From: an uncultured Ruminococcus sp. | Lineage (GTDB): Bacteria; Bacillota; Clostridia; UBA1212; UBA1255 | Assembly: GCA_902782885.1 (NCBI GenBank) | Contig: CACZOW010000149.1 | Span: 1-6,788, forward strand | Length of the DNA: 6,788 bases | Direction: 5' to 3' | The notes under the pieces: generated by a model | The model's database searches: none | Told to the model about the DNA's origin: nothing | What the model saw: only the letters and a program-made list of their open reading frames with translations | Shown: piece by piece, positions 1 to 6,786 of the stretch | Position numbering within the stretch: position 1 is the stretch's first letter | Layout of the letters: each line of letters begins with the position of its first letter | Translations under genes and position numbers: made by a program

Positions 1-891
1 CGGTCTGAAGGCGCCTGGAAATACGGTTACAACTTCCAGGAACAGTGGGACCGCGCGCTGGAAACGCTGCCGCCGTACGTATTCGTGACGGGCTGGAACG
101 AGTGGATCGCCGGACGCTGGGGCGGCACGGAAGCGCGGCCGATGTCCTTCGTTGACTGTGCCGATCTGGAGTATTCCCGCGACGCGGAACCCATGCGCGG
201 CGGATATTTTGACAACTATTACATGCAGCTGATCGCCAACGTGCGCCGGTACAAGGGCTGCGATGAAGTGCCCGTGCAGGAAGCGCTTTCCGCTGCGGAC
301 GGAACGCTTTCGATGCGCGACGTGGCGCAGTCCGGCACGCCGTATTTCAACTTCCCGAAGGGCTGCTACGTGCGCGATTTTGCCGGCTACAATACCCACT
401 ACCGGGATCATTCCGGCCGCAATGCCATTGCCTGCGCCCGCACCGCCCACGACGCGGACAATTTGTATTTCTACGCGCGCACTCTCGCGCCGCTGGAAAA
501 ATACGACTACGATTCGGCCTGGATGCAGCTGTATCTGAACGTGGAAAACCTCAGCCGCCACGAGTATTCCAAACGCTGGAAAGGCTACAATTACCTTGCC
601 GGCGCGTACCAGTTCACGGACAGACGGACAACGCTGTCGCGCTGCATCGACGACTCGCGCACGCTGGAAGCGGATACGTTCCGCCCCTCGGCAGTGCTGG
701 ATTTCGAGTTCGCGGACAACGAGATCATGTACCGCATCCCGAAAGCCGCCGTCGGCCTCGGACCGGACGACCGCTTTGAGATCGGGTTCAAGTGGTTCGA
801 CAGCCGGGTGCGGCCGGGACGTATGGAGGATTTCTATACCTCCGGCGACGCGGCGCCGATCGGCAGGCTGAACTGGGTATTCAGAAATTGA
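1..891 (+). CDS. GH71/GH99-like glycoside hydrolase, C-terminal part (5' end outside window), with CBM9-like module
   Basis: The frame is open from base 1 to the TGA at 889-891, so this is the last 296 residues of a longer protein; an ATG at base 85 is internal, since the homologous-looking sequence continues upstream of it. Visible residues 26-38 contain YVFVTGWNEW, the WNEW-type motif that closes the (beta/alpha)8 barrel in GH99/WbsX-like and GH71-like enzymes. It is followed by EYSRDAEPMRGGYFDNYYMQ and an RRYKG segment, which I recognise from proteins annotated as GH71/99-like. Residues from about 95 to 296 look like a beta-sandwich sugar-binding module of the CBM9/DOMON type: YFNFPKGCYVRDF, then NLYFYARTLAPL, a WMQLYLN strand and closing strands ending in LNWVFRN. 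The role is probably hydrolysis of an extracellular glycan; the substrate cannot be read from this part. The catalytic acids and any signal peptide lie upstream of the window. It is first in view of a three-gene plus-strand cluster, 32 bases before the next start. Family assignment is from remembered motifs and is moderately sure. Confidence 0.72.
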   Translation, partial: RSEGAWKYGYNFQEQWDRALETLPPYVFVTGWNEWIAGRWGGTEARPMSFVDCADLEYSRDAEPMRGGYFDNYYMQLIANVRRYKGCDEVPVQEALSAADGTLSMRDVAQSGTPYFNFPKGCYVRDFAGYNTHYRDHSGRNAIACARTAHDADNLYFYARTLAPLEKYDYDSAWMQLYLNVENLSRHEYSKRWKGYNYLAGAYQFTDRRTTLSRCIDDSRTLEADTFRPSAVLDFEFADNEIMYRIPKAAVGLGPDDRFEIGFKWFDSRVRPGRMEDFYTSGDAAPIGRLNWVFRN

Positions 892-923
892 CCGGATAAT
901 AATACAGATCGGAAATCGGAAAA

Positions 924-2069
924 ATGAGAGGCAACACTTTCAGATCGTATGTACTCATTGCCGCGGGGGTTATTCTGGCCGCCGTGTGCGCCATACTTGC
1001 GGGCTGCAATAAAAAGACGGATGGACCCGGACCGGTCGTCGTACCGACGCCGGAAGCGGGCATTTACGAGTATCAGGCGATCGATACGGCGCCGAAGACC
1101 GACTGGAGCGCCCGGTGGATCCGCGCCGAAGGCGACGCCAGTGCCGAAAATACCTGGACCATGTACCGGTACAGCTTCGAACTGGAAAGCGTGCCGGCGG
1201 AGGCAGTCGCGAATATCAGCGCGGACTCCCGGTACTGGCTGTACGTGAACGGCAGGCTCGCGGTATACGAAGGCGGCCTCAAGCGCGGTCCGGACGGGGA
1301 GAGCGGTTATTATGACAGCGTTGACATCGCGCCTTTCCTCAAGACCGGGAAGAACGTGATCGCCTGCGAAGTCTGGTACTGGGGCAAAAACAGCAGCTTT
1401 TCGTATATTGACAGCGGTTCCGCCGGGTTCCTGTTCGAAGCGGTCGCGGACGGCGTCAATATCTTTTCCGGCTCCGGCTGGAAGGCAGCGACAGATCCGG
1501 CGTATCAGAATGATACCGGGGACAAGCAGCCCAATTACCGCCTTCCCGAATTCAACATTATGTACGACGCACGGCTCGATCCGGGAGACTGGACCGCGCC
1601 GGATTTCGATGATTCCGGCTGGGCGGACGCGGCTGTTTCCGACGCGGGCGGCACGGGCGTGTGGGGCACGCTGTACCCGCGGCCGATACCGTTTGTGCGC
1701 GCCGGAGAATTGACCGATTATGAGAACAGCTCGGTGTTTGAAGGCAGGACTACCGGATCCACCGAATACATGACGCTGGACATCCCGTACAACGCCCAGT
1801 GCGTGCCTTATCTCTGCGTAGAGGCGCCCGCGGGCAAGACGATCGAGATCACCACCGAAAATACCCACCTGGGCTCGGTGATCACCCGCTACGTCACCAA
1901 AGAAGGGCGGCAGGAATTCGAATCCCGCGGCTGGTTCAACGGCGAACATATTACGTACCGGATCCCTGCGGGAATAAAAGTTATTTCACTGAAATACCGT
2001 GAAAGCGGCTACGATACGGCGTTTTCCGGCAGTTTCCGCAGCGGCGACGCGTTTTTTGACTCGCTGTGA
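924..2069 (+). CDS. GH78 (alpha-L-rhamnosidase)-like lipoprotein, N-terminal half ending at an in-frame TGA
   Basis: Encodes 381 residues. Residues 1-28 are a lipoprotein signal: a basic start, a hydrophobic core and the lipobox LAGC with Cys28 as the predicted lipid-anchored residue, so the product should sit on the outer face of the membrane. Residues about 57-175 (DWSARWIRAEG, YWLYVNGRLAVYEGGLKRGP, TGKNVIACEVWYWG) match the galactose-binding-like N-terminal domain of bacterial rhamnosidases. A second beta segment with DWTAPDFDDSGWADA follows at about 225-260. Residues about 285-375 resemble the beta-sandwich domain ahead of the catalytic barrel. The chain stops at FFDSL, where homologues as I recall them run on as a Trp followed by (Q/E)KS-RTLYVTMRD, and exactly that sequence follows the stop in the same frame. 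As translated conventionally this half has no catalytic domain and could at most bind carbohydrate. The start has only a weak ribosome site (GGA at 911-913), but the signal peptide supports it. It is a truncated half of the gene continuing to 4343. Confidence 0.85.
   Translation: MRGNTFRSYVLIAAGVILAAVCAILAGCNKKTDGPGPVVVPTPEAGIYEYQAIDTAPKTDWSARWIRAEGDASAENTWTMYRYSFELESVPAEAVANISADSRYWLYVNGRLAVYEGGLKRGPDGESGYYDSVDIAPFLKTGKNVIACEVWYWGKNSSFSYIDSGSAGFLFEAVADGVNIFSGSGWKAATDPAYQNDTGDKQPNYRLPEFNIMYDARLDPGDWTAPDFDDSGWADAAVSDAGGTGVWGTLYPRPIPFVRAGELTDYENSSVFEGRTTGSTEYMTLDIPYNAQCVPYLCVEAPAGKTIEITTENTHLGSVITRYVTKEGRQEFESRGWFNGEHITYRIPAGIKVISLKYRESGYDTAFSGSFRSGDAFFDSL
2067..2069 (+). other. In-frame TGA replacing an expected Trp codon in the GH78-like gene
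   Basis: The codons around it read TCG CTG TGA CAG AAG TCG CTG CGC, that is DSL-stop-QKSLR. Frame 924-4343 has no other stop, and joined it gives 1,139 residues with TGA as residue 382. In related GH78-like proteins this position, as I recall them, is the Trp of a (K/S)LW(Q/E)K segment leading into the catalytic barrel, so one G-to-A change from TGG explains it. The following base is C, and UGA-C is known as a weak termination context in Escherichia coli. Reassignment of UGA to Trp is unlikely because the upstream hydrolase gene and rmuC end in TGA where their families end, and about 25 other Trp codons in this gene are TGG. Confidence 0.8.
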
Positions 2070-2093
2070 CAGAAGTCGCTGCGCACGCTGTAC

Positions 2094-4343
2094 GTGACCA
2101 TGCGGGACAACTTCATGGATTGCCCCGACCGCGAACGCGCGCAGTGGTGGGGCGACGTGACCAATGAGATGGCAATGACCATGTACGCCATGGACACGCG
2201 CTCTTATCTGCTGTACCAGAAAGGCGTGTTCAATATGCTGACCGCGGCGGAAGAAAACGGCGTGCTGAAGACCGTGGTGCCCGCGGGCGAAGGCGCGTAT
2301 TTCGAATTGCCCATGCAGCAGCTGGCGGGGATATGCGGCTTCAAAACGTATTATATGTACACTGGGGACCGGGAGTTCGTTGACCGCGTGTACGAGGCGT
2401 CCCGCAAGTACCTGGAGCTGTGGTCGCTGGGGCCGAACGGCCTGGTCGTGCACCGCGGCGGGTCCTGGGACTGGATGGATTGGGGCGAACGCGCCGACGT
2501 GATCGGTATCGAAAATGCCTGGTATTACATGGCGCTGGATACGGTGCGGTATTTCGCGGAACTGCGCGGCGATGACGCGGCGGCCGCGGAACTCACGGAG
2601 CGGATGGAGACGATCTACGGCGCGTACCAGCTGCTGTGGTCAGACGGAAAAGGCTTCCTGGGTTCCGTGAAGCGGGCGGATGATCGGGCAAATGCGCTGG
2701 CGGTGCTGGCGGGTCTGGCGGACGTCAACAATCCGGAGCGCTTCGCGACGCTTAAAAAAGTGCTCACTGCCGTGCACAACTCCAGCCCGTACATGGAACG
2801 CTACGTGCTGGACGCGCTGTGTGAGATGGGATTGATGAAAGAAGCGCAGGCGCGCATCCGGCTGAGATATAAAGATATGGTGGCCGAGGACTACTCCACG
2901 CTTTGGGAGTTCTGGGACAAGAACGCGGGCACGCTCAACCACGCCTGGAGCGGCGGGCCGCTGCTCACCATGAGTCAATACATGGCCGGTGTAGCGCCGG
3001 TGGAGGCGGGCTACGGCGTTTTCGCGGTGAAACCTATGCTCGGCGAGTTAAAAGAGGCGGAATGTACCGTGCCCACCGTGCGCGGGGAGATAGTCGTAAA
3101 AGCGGACGCCCGTTCGGAGGGCAGATTTACGCTGGAGATCCAGGCACCGGCCGGTACCAAAGTGATCGCCGGACTGCCGCGGCTCTCTTCGCAGGATGAG
3201 ATATATCTGGGCGATGCGCTGTTATTTGCCGGCGGACAGCCCGCGGCAGAATTGCCGCAGGGCGTAGAGTTCTACGGTTTTGAAGCGGAGCGCGTGTGCT
3301 TTGCGGTCGACGCGGAATGTCTGAATAATGCGGCATTTTCGGTAACAAAGGCGGCCGGAGCGGCGGAACGCGTCACTCTTACCGTGGCGAATTCCGAACG
3401 CGGGCACATCGCGGTCAACGGCTCCGAAGGCAGTTCCTTTACTTTCCTGCGGGGAGAGGAGATCACGCTGACCGCCGTACCCGATGCCGGCTGCGAGTTT
3501 GCGTGGTTCACCGGAAGCGCGTGGGGCAGAGAGGCGGAACTGAAATTGACCGCGGAGGGCGATATGACCGTCGGCGCGGAATTCAGTCCCGGGCGCTCTG
3601 TGTATTATAAATTGACGGTGTTCATGCCCGAAGACGCGGACCTGAAAGTCAGCGTAAACGGCGTGCCGGCGACGTTCCGCGGGGGGAAGGCGGAGATCGT
3701 TGCCCTCGAAGCTTCCGCACTGAAGCTGGAGACGGAGGACGGACTGCTGTACAAATTCCTGAACTACAGCGGCGACGCGGCGGGGGACGAACGCGTCCTC
3801 AACTTCACGCTTTCCGGCGATATGAGCCTGATGATAAGCACCAATAAGATATTCGGGGACGATCTGGCCGTAGGCGCCCGGGTCACCTGCAGCAGGACGC
3901 TGGAAGCCGCGCCGACCTGGAGCGCGGGCAACCTCACCGACGGCAAATTGACCACCGGCTTCACCACCGACGTGCTCAAAGCGGAGGGCGGGGTGCTGGC
4001 AAAACCGCTGGTGATCAATGTTGACCTCGGCCGCGTGGTGGAATTCTCCGCTGTCGCGCTGATGCCGCGCACGGACACGCTGAGCACGTCAGGCGGCACG
4101 CCCTGCTTCCCGATGGAGTTCAGCGTAAAAGTCAGCCGCGGCGGCTCGGAATATACGGACGCGGGCAATTTCGTACAGGACGGCGATCCGTGCGGTGTGC
4201 TGCAGGCCTATGACACCGGCACCGTGAAAGCGCGCTTCATCCGGATCGAAGTGTACCGGGTCAGCGAGTACGCGGCGGATGAACAGACCGAACTGCCGTA
4301 CCGCGTGCAGTTGGGCGAGTTGATGGTAATGGACCGTAAATAA
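2094..4343 (+). CDS. GH78-like catalytic half: (alpha/alpha)6 barrel, beta modules, InlB-type repeat and F5/8C-like domain
   Basis: The open frame after the TGA starts at 2070; the first possible start is the GTG at 2094, giving 749 residues. That GTG has no Shine-Dalgarno sequence and sits inside a conserved segment, so independent translation is doubtful. Residues 9-21 read DCPDRERAQWWGD, the GH78 signature. By remembered comparison with Bacillus RhaB and Streptomyces SaRha78A, Asp9, the general-acid Glu14 and Asp21 are kept. The second catalytic Glu is Glu272 in LWEFWD, and His283 in LNHAW matches the conserved sugar-contacting His. WDWMDWG near 123-129 is another barrel motif. A C-terminal beta-sandwich follows (about 300-415). 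At about 430-490 is a divergent InlB B-repeat-like domain (GHIAVNG, then EITLTAVPDAGCEFAWF and MTVGAEF). Residues about 590-749 resemble an F5/8 type C (CBM32-like) carbohydrate-binding domain (NLTDGKLTTGFT, INVDLGRVVEF, ARFIRIEVYRV). Expected activity is exo-hydrolysis of alpha-L-rhamnosides; the subgroup may have another sugar specificity. With all active-site residues intact, decay cannot be old. Confidence 0.82.
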   Translation: MTMRDNFMDCPDRERAQWWGDVTNEMAMTMYAMDTRSYLLYQKGVFNMLTAAEENGVLKTVVPAGEGAYFELPMQQLAGICGFKTYYMYTGDREFVDRVYEASRKYLELWSLGPNGLVVHRGGSWDWMDWGERADVIGIENAWYYMALDTVRYFAELRGDDAAAAELTERMETIYGAYQLLWSDGKGFLGSVKRADDRANALAVLAGLADVNNPERFATLKKVLTAVHNSSPYMERYVLDALCEMGLMKEAQARIRLRYKDMVAEDYSTLWEFWDKNAGTLNHAWSGGPLLTMSQYMAGVAPVEAGYGVFAVKPMLGELKEAECTVPTVRGEIVVKADARSEGRFTLEIQAPAGTKVIAGLPRLSSQDEIYLGDALLFAGGQPAAELPQGVEFYGFEAERVCFAVDAECLNNAAFSVTKAAGAAERVTLTVANSERGHIAVNGSEGSSFTFLRGEEITLTAVPDAGCEFAWFTGSAWGREAELKLTAEGDMTVGAEFSPGRSVYYKLTVFMPEDADLKVSVNGVPATFRGGKAEIVALEASALKLETEDGLLYKFLNYSGDAAGDERVLNFTLSGDMSLMISTNKIFGDDLAVGARVTCSRTLEAAPTWSAGNLTDGKLTTGFTTDVLKAEGGVLAKPLVINVDLGRVVEFSAVALMPRTDTLSTSGGTPCFPMEFSVKVSRGGSEYTDAGNFVQDGDPCGVLQAYDTGTVKARFIRIEVYRVSEYAADEQTELPYRVQLGELMVMDRK

Positions 4344-4366
4344 GATGATAGATAAATGATGCTTGT

Positions 4367-4373
4367 AAAGGAG
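4367..4373 (+). promoter_or_regulatory. Strong ribosome binding site AAAGGAG deciding the start at 4383
   Basis: AAAGGAG lies 9 bases before the ATG at 4383. An in-frame ATG at 4356 would add nine residues (MMLVKENSK) ahead of MKKLFK, but it lies upstream of this site and would spoil a clean signal peptide. The start at 4383 is therefore preferred. Confidence 0.8.
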
Positions 4374-4382
4374 AATTCGAAG

Positions 4383-5540
4383 ATGAAAAAATTGTTCAAA
4401 ATTGCGGCGGCATTGCTGTCCGTACTGATGCTGGCGGCGGCGCTGTCCGGCATCGCTGTGTTCGGTGAGGCGGCGGAGGAATATGAGGAAAAGAAAGAAT
4501 CGTACACGTTTGACGGTGAGGAAGGCTCAAACCTTGAAGACACCGTCCTCGCGGATTCCTTCGTGATGGGCATCGTCAGAGCCGCGGGCGGCGATGCCAT
4601 CGTCCGTGACGACGGTCAGGTGCTGATGCAGAGTTATGCGTCTTTTTATCTGGATCCGGATATGGCCTATGACTGCCTGAGCGGCGCGTATACTTTCTCG
4701 CTGGATTATCAGAATGCAGGCGATAACCCGGCGCTGAGCGGCATTTTCGTGCGCATGATCGACCCGGAGAGCTATGCCGTGACCAACCCGAAGAATGCCG
4801 GCGTGCAGCAGTCGTTCGGTCTGTATGAGTGGGACTGGTACAAGGAGAACAACGGTAAAGAGAAGGGTATTTCCAGCATCGGCGGCTCCGGCATCAGAGT
4901 GTATGTGAACGGCAAAAAGATCGGCGTGACCGTTAAGACCCGCGTGGAAGACGGACTGTACGTGTATTCGAACGGTGTGGAAATTGACGCTCCCGAAGGT
5001 TTCATCGCGGGCGGCATGAACAACTTCCGGTTCGTTGACGACGGCAAGTCCAAAGTGGAGATATATGTTGCCGGCAAACTGCTCAGCACGGTGGAATACG
5101 GCGGCGAGCCCGGCACCTGGCCGGACGGCGACGAGGGCGACAGCGAAGTTCTTTATTACAAACACGCGGACATCAAGGACGCTTCGGGCAATTCTCTGAT
5201 GGTGCTGGAAAACGCCCGCATCAGCGCGCAGTACTCCATGGTAGGCGTGGGCAACCGCGGCGGTTCCTCCACTACTTTTGATAATCTTGAGCTTTCCTGG
5301 ATGCAGAAGAAAAAAGCGGCCACTCCGGCACCCACCGAGGCTCCGGCGACCGAAAAGCCGGCAGAGACTCAGAAGGCAACACAGGCGCCCGCGGCGACCG
5401 AAAAACCGGTATTTACGCCTTCGACCGGCAATAAAGGGAACGGCGGCAATTACACCTGGGTTTTCATCGTATGCGGCGTTGTGGCCCTCGGCGCGGTGGC
5501 GGCAATAGTGATTTCTACCGTTAAGGGTAAAAAGAAATAG
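4383..5540 (+). CDS. Secreted, C-terminally membrane-anchored protein with ConA-like/jelly-roll domain and PT-rich linker
   Basis: Encodes 385 residues from the ATG at 4383, ending in TAG. Residues 1 to about 30 are a Sec signal peptide (MKKLFKIAAALLSVLMLAAAL). The mature chain starts with an acidic stretch, then residues about 40-308 form one predicted beta-rich domain: SYTFDGEEGSNLED at the start, YTFSLDYQNAG and GIFVRMIDPESY in the middle, NNFRFVDDGKSKVEIYVAGK, and a closing TTFDNLELSW strand. This order (an opening SYTFDGEEG, KVEIYVAGKLLSTVEYGG, closing FDNLEL) is typical of concanavalin-A-like lectin/glucanase folds that bind or cut sugars, but I recognise no catalytic motif and no exact family. 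Residues 312-356 are a Pro/Thr/Ala/Glu/Lys linker, 359-380 a transmembrane helix and 381-385 a basic KGKKK stop-transfer tail. No LPXTG motif is present, so anchoring is by the helix. It starts 39 bases after the GH78-like gene with no terminator between them, so it is probably co-transcribed. A glycan-binding role at the cell surface is an inference. Confidence 0.85.
   Translation: MKKLFKIAAALLSVLMLAAALSGIAVFGEAAEEYEEKKESYTFDGEEGSNLEDTVLADSFVMGIVRAAGGDAIVRDDGQVLMQSYASFYLDPDMAYDCLSGAYTFSLDYQNAGDNPALSGIFVRMIDPESYAVTNPKNAGVQQSFGLYEWDWYKENNGKEKGISSIGGSGIRVYVNGKKIGVTVKTRVEDGLYVYSNGVEIDAPEGFIAGGMNNFRFVDDGKSKVEIYVAGKLLSTVEYGGEPGTWPDGDEGDSEVLYYKHADIKDASGNSLMVLENARISAQYSMVGVGNRGGSSTTFDNLELSWMQKKKAATPAPTEAPATEKPAETQKATQAPAATEKPVFTPSTGNKGNGGNYTWVFIVCGVVALGAVAAIVISTVKGKKK
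5316..5450 (+). repeat. Low-complexity PT/ATEKP-repeat linker coding region
   Basis: This part of the membrane-anchored protein encodes a spacer with repeated APxxE and ATEKP units (APTEAPATEKP, then APAATEKP). At DNA level the 13-base unit CGGCGACCGAAAA occurs at 5344-5356 and again at 5392-5404, 48 bases apart. Such linkers hold a binding domain away from the membrane through the cell wall, and the repeats could change length by slippage or recombination. Confidence 0.7.
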
Positions 5541-5577
5541 TATTTACAGCGGCGGCCTGCCGGGGGACGCGCGGGAT
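5541..5577. other. Short gap between convergent genes, no clear terminator
   Basis: These 37 bases separate the end of the plus-strand cluster from the end of rmuC. The only pairing is a four-base CGGC/GCCG stem around a GGCCT loop at 5550-5562 with no adjoining T-run on the plus strand. On the minus strand a T-rich stretch follows only more than ten bases later. I cannot support an intrinsic terminator for either direction. Confidence 0.5.
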
Positions 5578-6786
5578 TCAGGGCTCGTATGAACGCAAGT
5601 CTTCTTCGGTCTCGAACGATTCCGGGAGTTCCGGCTCCGGCTCCGCGTCCGCCGCGTCGCCTAATTCGGCGGAGGAAAGCTTTTTGTTGATCTTCCGCCC
5701 GCTTTTCTCAGCTTCGTCCAGCGCGCTCTCGGCTTCGCCCAGTTTCTTCCGGACCTTAGCCAGTTGAGTGGTGAATTTAGTATATTGATCCCGTACGGCA
5801 GCCAAAAGCTGCCGTATTTCTTCGGCTTTGCGATTGATCTCCACGGTGCGCATGCCCAGCGCCAGCGAATTCAGCAGCGCCGCGATGGTGGAAGGGCCGC
5901 ACAGCAATACGCGATGATCGGAACGCACGCGGGCCACCAGCGCTTCGTCGGAGGCAACTTCGGCATACAGCCCCTCGGTAGCCAGATACAGCACCGCAAA
6001 CGGCGCGGTATCAGGCTCGTGTATGTACTTTGTCACTTCTTTGGCTTCGGTCAATACACGCTGCTTCAGCTGCTTGCGCGCTTCCTGCATTGCCGCCGCG
6101 TCGCCCGACTCCGCGGCTTCGCACAGCCGCGCGTAATCTTCCAGGGGAAATTTGGAGTCAATGGGCAGATACATAGTGCTGTCCCTGCCGGCGCTCATAC
6201 GCACCGCGAACTCCACGCGCTTCTGGGGAGATTCGGGATTGGTGGCGACGTTGACTTCGTACAGCGTGGGGACGATATCGTCCAGTATGTTTTTCAGCTG
6301 CGCCTCGCCCCAGGTGCCGCGCGCCTTGACGTTGGAGAGGATGCGGTTCAGGCCGCTGACGTTGTCCGTGACGCTTACGGAAAGTTCCTTCATCTCGCCC
6401 ATGGAGCGGTACACATTTTCCAACTGCTCCGATACGGTGCGGAACGACGCGTCCAGGCGCGAAGTGAGTGTCTCGTTCAGTTTTTCATCCACGGTCTGCC
6501 GGATCTTGTCCAGTTCGGAACGCAGCAGTTCGGCGCTGCGCCGGCTCTCCGCATAGTTCTTTTCGGTGAGGTCCCGCAGTACCGCTGAGATCTCGCGCTG
6601 GGAGGACAATTGCGACTCCGCCGTGCTGTCCAGGCGTCCGAACAGGAGCGGCACGATCTCCGCGCGCCGTTTCGCGTCTTCTTCCTGTTTGCTGCGCAGG
6701 GAAGCGGACTTTGCCAGCACTAAAATGAGCGTGATAAGAGAGAGCAGCGCGGTCATCCCCGCAGCTGCGCACAGGATAATGATCAA
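5578..6786 (-). CDS. rmuC: DNA recombination protein RmuC family
   Basis: Reads leftward on the minus strand, 402 residues from a possible TTG start at 6786-6784, two bases from the window edge, so the real start may lie outside. Residues about 2-25 are one hydrophobic membrane segment, as in RmuC proteins. Residues about 30-155 are a long, charged, predicted coiled coil. The RmuC domain (PF02646) runs from about 155 to 350, with GTWGEAQL at 157-164, LPIDSKFPLEDYARL at 207-221, APFAVLYLATEGLYAEV at 261-277, then VLLCGPSTIAALLNSLALG and the helical KAEEIRQLLAAVRDQYTKF region. The C-terminal tail is acidic (EPEPELPES). RmuC limits DNA inversions and rearrangements in Escherichia coli and carries a predicted endonuclease-like core; its exact biochemical action is not settled. 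It is slightly shorter than the Escherichia coli protein (about 475 residues). It is convergent to the glycan cluster and shows no functional link to it. The natural TGA stop at its family end argues against UGA recoding. Confidence 0.94.
   Translation of the reverse strand: MIIILCAAAGMTALLSLITLILVLAKSASLRSKQEEDAKRRAEIVPLLFGRLDSTAESQLSSQREISAVLRDLTEKNYAESRRSAELLRSELDKIRQTVDEKLNETLTSRLDASFRTVSEQLENVYRSMGEMKELSVSVTDNVSGLNRILSNVKARGTWGEAQLKNILDDIVPTLYEVNVATNPESPQKRVEFAVRMSAGRDSTMYLPIDSKFPLEDYARLCEAAESGDAAAMQEARKQLKQRVLTEAKEVTKYIHEPDTAPFAVLYLATEGLYAEVASDEALVARVRSDHRVLLCGPSTIAALLNSLALGMRTVEINRKAEEIRQLLAAVRDQYTKFTTQLAKVRKKLGEAESALDEAEKSGRKINKKLSSAELGDAADAEPEPELPESFETEEDLRSYEP

Noticed and set aside
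834..1949. Minus-strand open frame of 371 codons opposite the GH78-like lipoprotein gene
   Set aside because: It is a shadow frame produced by high GC in third codon positions. Its translation has no recognisable domain and is rich in Arg/Ala/Gly/His/Val, while the plus strand has clear signal peptide and family motifs.
2052..2057. Six-T run just before the TGA as a slippage or frameshift site
   Set aside because: The frame is correct on both sides of the run, so a shift by one would leave the true frame rather than bypass the stop productively.
2067..2096. Selenocysteine insertion at the TGA
   Set aside because: The only hairpin just downstream is a four-base CACG/CGTG stem with a five-base loop at 2084-2096, too weak for a bacterial SECIS. 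The family has Trp here, not Cys or Sec.
2937..2993. Apparent lack of an acidic residue nine positions after the LNH motif, suggesting a missing catalytic base
   Set aside because: From remembered spacing, the second catalytic Glu in characterised GH78 enzymes lies before the conserved His (the LWE-type motif), and that Glu is present here at 2907-2909.
4527..5165. Minus-strand open frame of 212 codons inside the membrane-anchored protein gene
   Set aside because: No recognisable family, no ribosome site seen, and it lies wholly inside a well-supported gene on the other strand.
5550..5562. Hairpin between the convergent genes as a bidirectional terminator
   Set aside because: The stem is only four base pairs and no T-run follows directly on either strand.
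5764..6588. Plus-strand open frame of 274 codons opposite rmuC
   Set aside because: Translation is rich in His/Gln/Arg typical of an antisense shadow, and rmuC on the minus strand is unambiguous.
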